From NCBI GenBank assembly GCA_032718475.1, contig JAUCBJ010005536.1, positions 59,593-123,592 of the forward strand: DNA of 64,000 nt, written 5' to 3'. Below, piece after piece: positions 34,224 to 45,205 of the stretch; within the stretch, counting starts at the first letter, position 1, and every line of letters starts with the position of its first letter. The notes beneath the pieces were generated by a model. That model did no database searches and was not told the DNA's origin. It saw only the letters and a program-made list of their open reading frames with translations. This DNA comes from Nemertoderma westbladi (lineage: Eukaryota; Xenacoelomorpha; Nemertodermatida; Nemertodermatidae). A program made the position numbers and the translations under genes.

Positions 34224-34234
34224 CTTCCAATTAT

Positions 34235-35084
34235 GGATTCTGAGAAACACACCAACCCACACACCCACTTTTAGAAAACGGCCTTAGTATAATTATAACA
34301 GTTCACTGATGGCTCGCAGTTTTGACTTGCCCCACATAACAGTACAGCAGTACAAACTACCTGGCCTTCTACTTCTAGGCCTCCAGTTATTTTATAGCCA
34401 TAAAATATAAGCTAAAACTTGGACTAAGCTTTGGGCATGGGTTTTGGGCATGGGTGTTGGGTATGGGTTTTGGGCATGGGTTTTGTGGATGGGATTTGGG
34501 CATGGGTGGGTATGGAACGTTTACACCCTTCTCCTCTGGAGTTTACCCGTGGACAATGGTACAATGCTGATTTTGGTAGAGACAATTACATTAGTCTAGA
34601 CCTACATATGTGTATATATATGCACAGCACATACATGACAGGCATACCTCTAGCCATCCAGTAGCGCAGAATCAGTAATTTGTAGTACCAGAATACTGGT
34701 TCTGGTGCCATACACTCCACTGACTGGAATTTCTAGTGAACAAGGAATCAGCTGATCAATTGGAAGGAAGTAGGTAGGGGTAGTTTTTATGGTACCCACC
34801 AATGGTTTGGTGCCCCTATAGCCCGCCCACAGAGCCAAGATGGCTCTGTGTGTAGTGCATTGAGTATCTACTGATTGTTGATTGAAGTAGGATATATAGG
34901 GGATATTACATACTATTGCAATTTTAAATTTGGCAGTGTTTTTGTGGCACTCTTGGGCAGTTGATTTTGGCATTATTTTTATTTTATACTAAATATTTTT
35001 TTATTAAAAAATATGTGGAACTGGTGGGCCACACATACATAGTATTCAATACAATACAATACCATACATAGTATACAATGCTTG
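34235..35084. other. Non-coding interval with inverted GGGCATGGGTTTT repeat
   Basis: 34430-34510 is a GGGCATGGGTTTT tandem array, the reverse complement of 29088-29195. It is followed by GTTTACACCC, mirroring GGGTGTAAAC there. A small palindrome (AGAGCC, AAGAT, GGCTCT) lies near 34830. No gene is seen. Confidence 0.6.
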
Positions 35085-35167
35085 ATAAGTAAATATTATG
35101 GAAAATAAATTGTTTCGTTTCATTGTATTGCATGTTTACAGACATAGATGAATGTTCTGGAAATATA
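35085..35167 (+). pseudogene. Truncated EGF exon with its acceptor
   Basis: The sequence resembles about 12810-12881: the same GCATGTTTACAG acceptor, then DIDECSGNI, after which homology stops and unrelated sequence begins. It is a broken copy of EGF exon 2; the remaining cysteines and the donor are absent. It marks another duplication within the EGF locus, or an exon split by the downstream retroelement. Confidence 0.7.
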
Positions 35168-35627
35168 ATATATAATAGTGAAGTTACATCATTGTACTTA
35201 GATGCAACTGAGCTTATAAAACTCCTACATCAGTACATAGGCCTACCTATTTTACCATTCAGGCTATTAATTTCTGCCTATAGGCCAACAAAGAGGCCTA
35301 CCACCGCTACCAGTAGTCCAGTAGTCAGTACCGGTACCAAACTGTAAACTGGCTCCCAAACTAGCCAGATCCACCCTACAGCCCTAACTTACAACCTACC
35401 TCGATTGGAATAGGCCTACTTTACTACACCAGGCTAGCATTCCTCACAATTATAGGCCTACTGACCACAAGGCCCATGTAAACCGATTTGATTATCCATT
35501 CCCTGATTCCACCTGTCGAATTTCGGAATTTATTTTACAAAGGCCTTACTATGGACTGTTTTTAATATTTTCTTATCCAGAACCAGTGAAGCGTTCCACC
35601 AGGTTAAAAGCTTTATAAACCTATCAA

Positions 35628-35938
35628 AATGTCACTCAAACCGCCAAAACAGTGGCATCTGACTGAGAGTGAAAAGTAATTTCCTCCTTTAATAATTGGC
35701 GTCAGAATATTTTATATCAATTGTCAACTTCTGACGAGTTTGCACAATTTTTCGATGCTATATGGCTGAACACGAATGACGGTGAACAATATCGTGGACT
35801 TACAGACGATGCTCAACCAGGCCTACCAGGAGCTGGTCCAGTCCATAAAAGAGCCCAGAAAAAGGTGCAACTAGAGAGAATGCTTGGCTATATTGTATCG
35901 TGTATTTGCAAATTTGTGATCAGTTACATCATACCGTA
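35628..35938 (+). pseudogene. Gag N-terminal remnant of an LTR retrotransposon
   Basis: It starts MSLKPPKQWHLTESE, frameshifts, and continues FNNWRQNILYQLSTSDEF, YRGLTDDAQPG and KKVQLERMLGYIV up to a stop at 35937. This matches the N-terminal Gag pattern (lysine/proline start, aromatic F-x-x-W segment, LERMLG) seen in animal LTR retrotransposons. No pol or LTR is seen next to it, because the satellite at about 36020 follows. Dead fragment. Confidence 0.65.
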
Positions 35939-36019
35939 AGAGTCAGTAAAAATGCTGCAGTCAGACAGTGGATGATGCTGGTGCAGTAGTGCAGGCTACA
36001 ACAGACCTAGGCCTAAATA

Positions 36020-36090
36020 TTTCCCATATTGAAATTATGTTCAATATATGTTGAATATCTATTCAATATGAATTAAAAAAGTGTTATATT
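36020..36090. repeat. Left end of the 62-bp satellite, split by the hAT element
   Basis: ATTCAATATGAATT(A/G)AAAAA and GTGTT(C)A(A)TATTG words are those of the array at 37843-38790. The array was evidently continuous before the insertion at 36099. Confidence 0.75.
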
Positions 36091-36467
36091 GTGTATTTCA
36101 GAGGCGGAAATCCTGGGGGGAGAGGGGGACATTGCCCCCCCCCCCCCCCCCCCCCCCCCCACTTTTTAGAATCCATGATAATGGCCCCTCCACATTTAGG
36201 TAGCACATAATAACATAAGCACATAACTTTAGGATTGCTAATAGCTGCCAGTAAAAGTTACCATCTGGATTGCTATCAGCTGAGATTAACAGGTTGCCAG
36301 GCAACATGCCAAAACAATACTGTTTAAAGTGGGTATAGCTGCTTTTTTATGTTTATGTTACTGGTATGGACACACAATTCTGCATACAGTTATATATAAA
36401 ATAATATTAATAAAATATTTCAGTATTGTACTGTATTTAACTTGGACATAGTTATATTTGATTGCAT

Positions 36468-37001
36468 ATGGATAGCAGCACAACGACTGCACATTCAGCC
36501 AGTAGTTCAGCGACGAATTCCACTCAATGTTCAGCTACGTTTTCTACGACAAGTTCGGCCACGACTTCCACTACAAGTTCAACTCTCACAGATTATGTTG
36601 ATGCCATAAATATTAGTGCTAAACCGAATCAACCCGATGTGGCTAATATTCCTGCACAACTACTTACAGGAAGGGAGTTATACTTCCAAAGAAAGTGGTT
36701 TGAACAGTTTACATGGATTCATTATGTTGACCAAATAAAGAAAGTCGTGTGTTTTAATTGTGCCAAGGCTTCCCAAAACAATTTATTAGATCTTGCTAAT
36801 CAGAAAGAACTGGCTTTTATATCTTCTGGATTTGATAATTGGAAGAAAGCTCAGGAAAAATTTAAGATACATCAAAACTCTGAGACACACCGTTTCGCCA
36901 TTACTCAACTTGCTGCGTTAAATCAACCCACTATTGATGCGCAAATATGTAGTTCTGCTAAAGCTAATCAATTGTTAGCGAGGAAGTGTTTGCACAAATA
37001 G
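36468..37001 (+). CDS. hAT transposase N-terminal part with TTF-type zinc finger
   Basis: From the ATG at 36468 this 177-residue frame has a Ser/Thr-rich N-terminus (about 45 residues), then a TTF-type zinc finger. RELYFQRKWFEQFTW is followed by CFNCAKA (C-x-x-C) and FKIHQNSETHRFA (H-x5-H). It ends shortly after the finger, with ICSSAKANQLLARKC, where related proteins continue into the catalytic RNase H-like domain. That domain is missing. The fragment could still bind DNA if expressed. Confidence 0.75.
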   Translation: MDSSTTTAHSASSSATNSTQCSATFSTTSSATTSTTSSTLTDYVDAINISAKPNQPDVANIPAQLLTGRELYFQRKWFEQFTWIHYVDQIKKVVCFNCAKASQNNLLDLANQKELAFISSGFDNWKKAQEKFKIHQNSETHRFAITQLAALNQPTIDAQICSSAKANQLLARKCLHK

Positions 37002-37306
37002 TTTCAATCAATAAGGTTTCTGCTGCGCGAAGAAGAAGACACACGAAGAAGACCTTAATACTAAGACGTTATACTGGTCCTGCTGAACAATATCAGGCTC
37101 TAACTGTAGAGGTGCACTTCTGCACCATATACTACGAATTTATCAATAACATACTCTCTGAGTTACATGACTGATTTTCTCCGGACAATGGTAGTATACA
37201 AAATTACATCGAGTTAGAGAAATGTTTAACAACTGGGACAGTTAACCATGAGAGTGTTAGTCAATATCCAGAACGGATATCCAGCGGTGACAGCCTTGAA
37301 CTTGAA

Positions 37307-37651
37307 TTGAAAATGTTCAATCATTCTACCAAATCCAGTTCCCTAAGTAAAGCTGTGTCATCTTATAAAGCAATGTCAGCAGACGTGAAAAACCTATTTC
37401 CTCAAGTATTTCAGTTACGAAGACTACCGGTATTACTAGTTTGCCCAGTATCTTCATGCGAATGTGAGCGGAGCTTTTCCCTCCTGCGCCGATTGAAAAC
37501 TTGGTTGAGATCTACAATGGCTCAGAAACGCTTAAACTACTTAGCTGTATGTCATGTGCACAAAGACATTTTAGATCACTGTGACATTGAAAAACTTGTA
37601 TGTATTTTTACAAAACAATCTGAAATTCGAAAGAATGTTTTTGGAAACTGA
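37307..37651 (+). CDS. hAT C-terminal dimerisation fragment
   Basis: The open frame contains the hAT family dimerisation signature CECERSFSLLRRLKTWLRST, followed by QKRLNYLAVCHVHKDI. A preceding reading (36986-37174) is separated by a stop and contains no catalytic motif. N-terminal finger and C-terminal dimerisation halves remain while the DDE core is lost, a common result of internal deletion. Confidence 0.75.
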   Translation: MKMFNHSTKSSSLSKAVSSYKAMSADVKNLFPQVFQLRRLPVLLVCPVSSCECERSFSLLRRLKTWLRSTMAQKRLNYLAVCHVHKDILDHCDIEKLVCIFTKQSEIRKNVFGN

Positions 37652-37842
37652 TTTATGGTTTTTGTTTGTCATACTGTATAATATACGCACTTACGCATAC
37701 TCGCTTACTTTGTGGCTCGCCCCACAAAGGTTATTTTAGTAAATAAATAAATTAAAGTAAATAAAAAAGTTCCTACTCTTTATGTCCCCCCCCCCCCCCC
37801 CCCCCCCACTCCCAAATACAGATCTCCGCCACTGGTGTATTT

Positions 37843-38790
37843 ATTCAATATGAATTGAAAAAGTGTTCAATATTGCACATTTATTCGATGTACTGACTAT
37901 CAATTGAATATGAATTGAAAAAGTGTTCAATATTGCACATTTATTCAATATGTACTGACTATCAATTGAATATGAATTGAAAAAGTGTTCAATATTGCAC
38001 ATCTATTCAATATGTACTGACTATCAATTGAATATGAATTGAAAAAGTGTTCAATTTTGCACATTTTTTCAATATGTACTGACTATCTATTCAATGCGAA
38101 TTGAAAAAGTGTTCAATATTGCACATTTATTCAATATGTACTGACTATCAATTGAATATTAATTGAAAAAGTGTTCAATATTGCACATTTATTCAATATG
38201 TACTGACTATCAATTGAATATGAATTGAAAAGTGTTCAATATTGCACATTTATTCAATATGTACTGACTATCAATTGAATATGAATTGAAAAAGTGTTCA
38301 ATATTGCACATCTATTCAATAAGTACTGACTATCAATTGAATATTAATTGAAAAAGTGTTCAATATTGCACATTTATTCAATATGTACTGACTATCAATT
38401 GAATATGAATTGAAAAAGTGTTCAATATTGCACATCTATTCAATATGTACTGACTATCAATTGAATATTAATTGAAAAAGTGTTCAATATTGCACATTTA
38501 TTCAATATGTACTGACTATCAATTGAATATGAATTGAAAAGTGTTCAATATTGCACATTTATTCAATATGTACTGACTATCAATTGAATATGAATTGAAA
38601 AAGTGTTCAATATTGCACATTTACTCAATATGTACTGACTATCAATTGAATATGAATTGAAAAAGTGTTCAATATTGCACATTTATTCAATATGTACTGA
38701 CTATCAATTGAATATGAATTGAAAAAGTGTTCAATATATTGCGCAATTATTCAATATGTATTTATTCAGTATGGAATGAAAAAGTATTCA
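37843..38790. repeat. Satellite array, 62-bp unit, about 15 copies
   Basis: The unit contains TTGAATATGAATTGAAAAAG, TGTTCAATATTGCACATTTA and TTCAATATGTACTGACTATC. Copies differ by single bases; a few units lack one A. The last units (38730-38870) are more diverged. Confidence 0.95.
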
Positions 38791-38870
38791 ATTTGATTGT
38801 TTATTTAATCTATATATATAGTGTAGTTGTTCATTGTGTATTGCGTATTTATTCAATTCAAATTGAAAAC

Positions 38871-39139
38871 GTTTTCATGTGGGATCACATTCAGGTTCGC
38901 CAGCCTATTAATGTGATAGTAGCAGTCTCGGTTGAGAGGGCGTTTCATGGCCTACTATATTTTTATTTCTTTCTTTTAATTCAGATAAACTGACAATAAA
39001 AACAATTATTTTAAAATTTAATTAAACAATTATAAAATATTTCTTGACATAACGGTACATCAGAACCGATTCGATCTGTGGCAGCGGGTGCACAGCTACA
39101 GCTGCTTTGCTCATGTACCTGCTGAGTGCTGAGGACCCC
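38871..39139. other. Non-coding interval
   Basis: Nothing is recognised beyond AT-rich sequence. Confidence 0.4.
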
Positions 39140-40262
39140 TTTAAAGTGAGCAGCCCTTGGCTAAGCTAGCTGCCAGGCTGGCTGTTGTTAGACTGATGAA
39201 GGTCATATTGAGCGCTATGTTGGGGCACTCATTGTGGTACGCTAGCATACCCACAACCAGCCGAAAGGCCTCCTGGGAGTTCGGTCTTGCCTTGCCTGGG
39301 AGGTCTGGCCAAATGGTATAGCATGACATTCCCAATGTAGATGCCGACATTCAGTAAACTGCGGATGGCATTTTGATAGACAATAATAGCCAATTTGTTG
39401 CGATCGATTTGGTTGAGGGAACCGATGATGTCGAGTTTCATTGCATACAGTATTGACGGTAGGGCCATGCTGCTCCACAACTTAAATGCTGCCGCCATTG
39501 GCAGCCACCTTGTTGACCAACCCTTGGCCTGGAATATCTGTGCCAGGGCCACAGGCGCCCAGGGGGTTGGTCTGCGTCTGGCCAGGTTATAGCCCAAGAT
39601 GTTCCACAATTTACTCTCACCACCGAGGTGAAGGAAGATCGGTAGGTGAGAACAATTTTATTCCATTTGCTCTGTTTTTAAAGATTTTGAATAATAGTAG
39701 ATAGTAGATAGACAGTAGATAGTCATCAGCATGATATGGCCCCCAACCAGACAGATTTAATATAGCAACCAGTGTTTGATACCTCGAGGTTGCGCATGAT
39801 GCTGCGTGTGTGTTAAACATTATTTGTGACAAAAGTGAACCATGTTTCATACTTCGTGTTACTAATATTCCTTGGCAAATTATAAGACCATCAAATTTCA
39901 GATAGATGGTGCTTATCATAATATAGTATTCTAGAATAGTTGCTAGTATTCTAGAATAGTTGCTATGACATGTGGGTAAACGAACTCCAACATTTTCAAG
40001 CCTAGTATGTCATAGTCCATAGAATCATTCGCCGCTTCGATATCTAATTAACAGATATACAAAGGGGATCTCTGGCAGAGTTTATATTCCAAATATTCTA
40101 AAATGATGGATATGGCGATGTTGCATTCAATTTTATTTCGATAGGAATCTTTAGCCCAGAAACTGATGGATGCTATAGGTCTATAAAAGCTGATATTGTA
40201 CAAGTCCCAATGTTTACCTTTATACAGACTGGTTATTACCGAATTACCAAAGAGCAGCGGGG
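39140..40262 (-). pseudogene. Decayed LINE reverse transcriptase
   Basis: On the - strand, near 40215-40262, it reads LFGNSVITSLYKGKHWDLYN, then YRPIASISFWAK, then a degraded motif A, LDIEAANDSMDYDIL, near 39985-40050. A later part at 39609-39230 gives WSSMALPSILYAMKLDIIGS and NAIRSLLNVG, typical of the post-RT region of LINEs. The FADD core between them is not preserved. Many stops. This is a different LINE from families A and B. Confidence 0.65.
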
Positions 40263-40440
40263 CATGTTTCTAATATTGCAGATAATACATGGTCTACGTC
40301 AGTTAATAGTGTATGCACTCAATGAAGAGTAACGGTAATGCCTCTATGGAGTTTAAAATGCCATGAACAAGGCGATATCCAGCATGTACATATTCTCTAT
40401 GAATCCGTTTTATTAATACCTTTACCTTAATTAAGGCAGT

Positions 40441-40780
40441 TTGCACCCACACCAACGTCTTGACATGGTAATCCTGACTCATCTGTACCTCCACATCTAC
40501 CTACCAGCGAGTATGTCTTTGTCCTTATGGATGCGCACCATGGTCCTTTACAGCGACCACATACTTATGGGACATATAAAGTGGTTGAATAAGGACCCAA
40601 AACGTTTGTTGTCGAGGTGGGCAGTCGGCAAGAGACTATATCGATAGAAAGACTCAAACCCGCCCATCTCGCCATCGACCAACCGACCAGTAGCACCAGC
40701 TGTTCTCCACATTGAGACCCCCCAATGTTCCTGCCACACAACGTGAATCTCCCCTAGACACCAACACGAAAGAATTGTCA
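40441..40780 (+). pseudogene. Gypsy-type LTR retrotransposon: integrase C-terminal remnant
   Basis: The + strand reads STS.YVFVLMDAHHGPLQRPH, then a stop near 40590, then GPKTFVVEVGSRETISIERL with KPAHLAIDQPTSS. This is the end of a Gypsy Pol, the SH3-like or chromo-adjacent tail that follows the integrase core. The rest of the element and its LTRs are absent. Confidence 0.7.
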
Positions 40781-41097
40781 TGCGAAGTGGCTATACAATT
40801 CAAAGGCCAAACTATTTTTTCTGACAACGGTTCTGTGGGAAGCTGTATAGTGTCCTTATCCATGACTGCTATGGAACCATTCATATAATATAACTTTTGC
40901 TTTCAGTTGTCTGTGTTGGTTAGGCCGGATAGCCTACCGTACCCTCACTGTCAGATTGTTTCTGCATATGCCTAATATTTCTGGTTCTTATTAAGCTATT
41001 GTTTAATTATTTTGTGATGTGAAGCACTCAACCGAGTGGGTCATTCACTGCAGCACTACAGCATTTTATTTAAATATGTATATGTTATTTCATGCAG

Positions 41098-41229
41098 ATA
41101 TTGATGAATGCTCAGTCGCAGTCGATAATTGCGATGATGTTTCTACAACATGTCACAACCAACAAGGTGGATTCGCTTGTGATTGTATTACTGGATATAC
41201 CCCAACAAGTCTACCCAATCAATGTGAAG
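41098..41229 (+). CDS. Calcium-binding EGF-like domain exon (downstream member)
   Basis: A 132-nt phase 1-1 exon encoding DIDECSVAVDNC, then CHNQQGGFAC, DCITGYTPTSLPNQC and a final Glu. It has six cysteines, calcium ligands and the C-x-N-x4-F-x-C hydroxylation consensus. The acceptor is TCATGCAG and the donor GTAATA. It is more divergent than the three upstream exons (TP-rich last loop), as expected for a different repeat of the same long extracellular protein. It lies nearly 18 kb beyond the duplicated exon; the intron between would be filled with transposons. Confidence 0.85.
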
Positions 41230-42226
41230 GTAATAAATTACACAATCTAAGCATACCCTGTGTTTCACTTCCCATTAACTGTTTTCTTGGACAAATGTCG
41301 GATTGATGACTCGACTAGTAGTAGTCATATTTTGTAAATCGAACATTATTTTCATGACGTTGTTATATATTATTTGTGAAAGGCATTGAGAATATTCATA
41401 ATTTTAAGGAATATTTGCAATCCATTTATTTTCCTTTCCCTGTTTGCTATACCAAGGCGCAGGATTCAAAAACATAATACAACTTATTGCGAATAATATT
41501 AACCTCAGTAATTAATAAGATTTAATATACTTTGGTTAGAGTAATTTACTGAATAAAATCACCAAAATATGTAAGCCAAGTTTTGAATAAAATTTTTTTT
41601 TAATAGCTCCTAAAAATACTCAATAGTATTTCCACTTCAAAAACAACCAATAAAATACATAGTAAAAAAATAGGCCAGTGGTGTCAATTAATACCGAAAT
41701 AAAAAGTTACCCTAAAATTCAAGATCGACGAAACAGATCCTGTATTAAAAATACCTTACCAATTTCTGAAACTCCAATTTCATGGACTTGCAACCCACAG
41801 TTTGTCCTCTTCCATTTAGCTAGTAATTCTATACTGTCAAATAACTTAGGAAGATGAAACGGAGGATTAAGAATGCCATCATACAGTCGATTATAGATCA
41901 ATTCTGTACCAAAATTGTTTAGCTTTGGAGCCAAAATTTGATACTAGCTAATGTTCTTTAAATATTACTAATTTTGAAACTTGTGGATGATTGACTCTCT
42001 GCAGTTTTTTTTTAATTTCCACTATAGGCTTTATATGATTTTATTGGATGGGATTTATATGTTTTCGGTACGTACGCTGAATCGATTCGAACTATTTTAT
42101 ACAAAAAAATAAAGTCAAGGTAAAGTAAAACATAACACTAGCTGGCGGTGCTAGCGCTCCATGAAAGAAGCTCTCCAGCTTCAAGACGACTGTTCAGTAT
42201 TCAACTGTCCATCACTTCGTTCAAGT
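41230..42226. other. Non-coding interval, probably intron
   Basis: AT-rich with no recognisable gene. The frame at 41719-41934 on the - strand has no similarity I can name. Confidence 0.4.
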
Positions 42227-45205
42227 TATACTTGGCTGCAGGGGTATATGGCCAGGCAGATGGTGATCTACCAATGGCTGGTGAGGAGTAGAGTGTTGTC
42301 ATGTCCACTCTGAGTGCACTTCACTGCGACCTGCACCTGGCAGCAGGGGTACAGGGCATGACCCAGCAGATGAGCTGCACAGCCAATGGTGGGTCATGTG
42401 CGCCAGAGTAGATATGGGTGATGGGCCTTATATCTGACTCCACTGCGACACCCACCCATGTGGAATGGCAAACCAGGGTGTGGTATTTGCCCCGAGAGCT
42501 GACTCGGCAAAAAAGCACCCCCCAACCCCCACTATGGATTACATTAGTAATGCGGAGGTCCGGCCACTAGAGGCCAGTGGAATGACTGGACACAATCGGC
42601 CTCACAGGCATCAGTTATCTCCTGACCGGCTGCCTGTCTGGAGGTCCCTTACTGGAGAGAGAGCGGCAAACAATTCTTTGAGTGCCTTTCCTGATGACCT
42701 TTCTGGCCCAAACCCTGGGTCACCAGGGAGGTCAGATTGTGCGGGGGGAGGGATTCTGGAGTTGGAGGCTACTCTCATGTTCCACCCCGACCAACAAAGC
42801 CATTGGTGAATCTGAGGCAAGTCACTAGACTAGCCTCAGTAAACACCCTAACACTCGGGTCCCCAATGCGACAAGGTGAGCTGCCTGCCTTGGCAGATAA
42901 GCTTTCTCTTAGTGCAGTGGGTGTTCAAGAGCACCAAATGCAGACTGGACAGACTGATGAGGTTCTGACTAAGGACATGGGGGGCGGTTGGCGACTCGCC
43001 CTCGCTTCAGCAGATGATAGTGACAATGGTGGAATTGGACTATTGATGAATCCAACTACACATGCAGCATTGGACAAAATAGACCATATCTCTAACCACA
43101 TCATCCGTTGCCACTTCTCATGTTCTGGACGACTGGCTAAGAAGTTTCCTAAGGTGGTTCTGATTGTGTGCTACTCTCCAACTAGTGTTGCCCCTGTAGA
43201 GGAGGTGTAAAATTTCTACCAGAATCTACAAGTAGCTACTGATGGAGCAGATCAGCATGCATTCTTAACATTCCTGGGAGACTTTAATGCAAGTCTGCAT
43301 CAATCACCTACATCGGCCTGGGTCTATAGCAATAGTGTTAACCGAAATTCCGTCCATCTTCAGGATTTTATCTCTGGAAATGGATTGTTTTCGGTTGGAA
43401 CCCAGTTCAAGAAGCGAACTGGAAAGTTATGGACTCATAGTGGACCCAGTGGTGACAAGTCCCAGATAGACCATATCCTGTTTCGTAGGAAATACAGGAG
43501 CTCTATACAAGACTGTAATGCATTTACACTACGACCCTTCTCCAGTGATCACTGTCTTATTATGGCCAAGGTAAGACTTAGTCTGCGTGCTAGCAGAACA
43601 ACAAAATCTGCCTTGCCGCGGCATGACTGGTCCTCTCTGTTGCAACAGCCAAGTGTGAGATCCAGCTTCACACTACAGCTGAGCAACAGGTATGAGGTTC
43701 TTACCTCTGAGGCGGCAGATCACTGTGAGGGCTATACTGCCTTCACAGAGGCAGTTAAGTTAGCAGCTGTAGAAACAGTTCCTGTATACCCTCGAAACAG
43801 GAAACGGGCCCCCTGGACTGACAACAAAATTCAGAAGTGCCGTAATGACCTCTACAAGGCGCAGAAAGAGTCCCGACTCAAACAGACTACAGCGGCCAAG
43901 AATGCAGTTAAGGCTGCATCTAGGTCCCTGAACAGGCAGTACTCTGTTAATTTACAGGAGCTAATAAACCAACAGGTTGATGCCATCAATGATGCTGACG
44001 ACAGCAGGCAATCATCCCAGGCATGGAGATCGATCAACTTGCTTGCTGGTCGAAAAAGCCAACCAACCACCAAGGTTAAGGCTGAATCACCAGCCGATCG
44101 CCTCAATGGTTGGAAGGCCCACTTTGAAAAGCTCCTCAATAATGACAGGGTATTGCCTGATAACTTTATAGAAGTAAAAGTGTCTTGAGTCTGTACTCCC
44201 AGATATTCCCATTGGTGATATCTCCTTTGCAGAAGTGAAGGCTGCTGCAAAGAGCATTAAAACCAATCGTGCCAGTGGAGTAGATGGTGTTCCCCCTGAG
44301 GTCTTTAAAAAACCTGAGTGTTTAAAGCTCATCTATCCCATCATAGTAGACATGTACCGAACAACAAGAGTCCCACAAGAAATGAAAACAAATAAGTTGG
44401 TGCCAGTTCCCAAGAAGGGCAACCTAACACTCTATGGTTCTTTTCGGGGAATCTCATTGATCTCGATTGCTGCAAAGCTATACAATAGAATTCTATTAAA
44501 TCGCATCAGGGATCCCATTGAGAGACTGCTCCGTGGAAATCAGAATGGGTTCCGTAAAGGTCGTGGGACCATGGAGCCCATTTTGGCACTTAGAAGGATA
44601 ATTGAAGAGTTATCAAAAAAGAAAGACAGGCATCTGGCTGTTATCTTTGTTGACTTCTTCAAGGCCTTTGATTCAGTCTCTCGCTCACGTATGTTCAGCA
44701 TACTTTCATTATATGGGATTCCTGATGAAATTATTGTAGCAATCAGATCAGTATATGATGGTTCGACAACATTTGTGTCTACTGTTGACGGTGACACAGA
44801 ACCATTTGAAGTGTTATGAGGCGTCCTCCAGGGAGACACACTTGCACCATTCTTGTTCATAATTGTTGTTGACAATGTTCTACGCATGTCCTTAGATCAT
44901 CATAATGATGATGGGGTGATGATAACTCCACCTACTGGCTCCAGAAGTCGAGGAAATCCTGCCAAGTACCTAACTGATCTAGACTTTGCTGATGACTTAG
45001 GAGTACTCTCAGAATCACTAGAGGGAGCCCAACGGCTCCTCAGCTCATTAGAACATGCTGCTTCTAGTGTTGGTCTTTTTATTAACTCCAGAAAGACCAA
45101 AATTTTGACAGTTAACTTTAAAAGTCCTCAGCAAGTCTCTGATCGGATGAGCATAAGCTCAAAAGATGGTATGCATGAGCATGTGGATGACTTCTGTTAC
45201 CTAGG
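42227..45205 (+). pseudogene. LINE family A copy, broken, fused to a satellite
   Basis: This copy runs opposite to the full-length one and is highly similar to it, starting inside the 5' leader (CTTGGCTGCAGGGGTATATG). The endonuclease and RT are recognisable (GDFNAS, VDFFKAFDS, LDFADD). Damage includes a small change shifting frame near 42640-42660, a stop at 43208, a frame break near 44186 and a stop at 44817. The sequence ends at the codons for DDFCYLG (about 45205), where the 39-bp satellite begins in the same reading frame. The LINE C-terminus and tail are absent. Confidence 0.9.

Larger units (their letters stand above)
36099..37834 (+). mobile_element. hAT transposon, internally deleted, with perfect 8-bp TSD
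   Basis: The element is 1736 bp. The left end is CAGAGGCGGAAATC and the inverse right end is CAGTGGCGGAGATC, typical CAG-GGCG hAT termini. GTGTATTT is duplicated at 36091-36098 and 37835-37842. G/C runs of about 27-29 nt lie just inside both ends (36134-36160 and 37786-37807). It encodes only the first and last parts of a transposase (see the two CDS fragments), so it is non-autonomous. Confidence 0.93.

Noticed and set aside
34431-34664. Gly/Met-rich small protein
   Set aside because: It is a translation of the GGGCATGGGTTTT tandem repeat.
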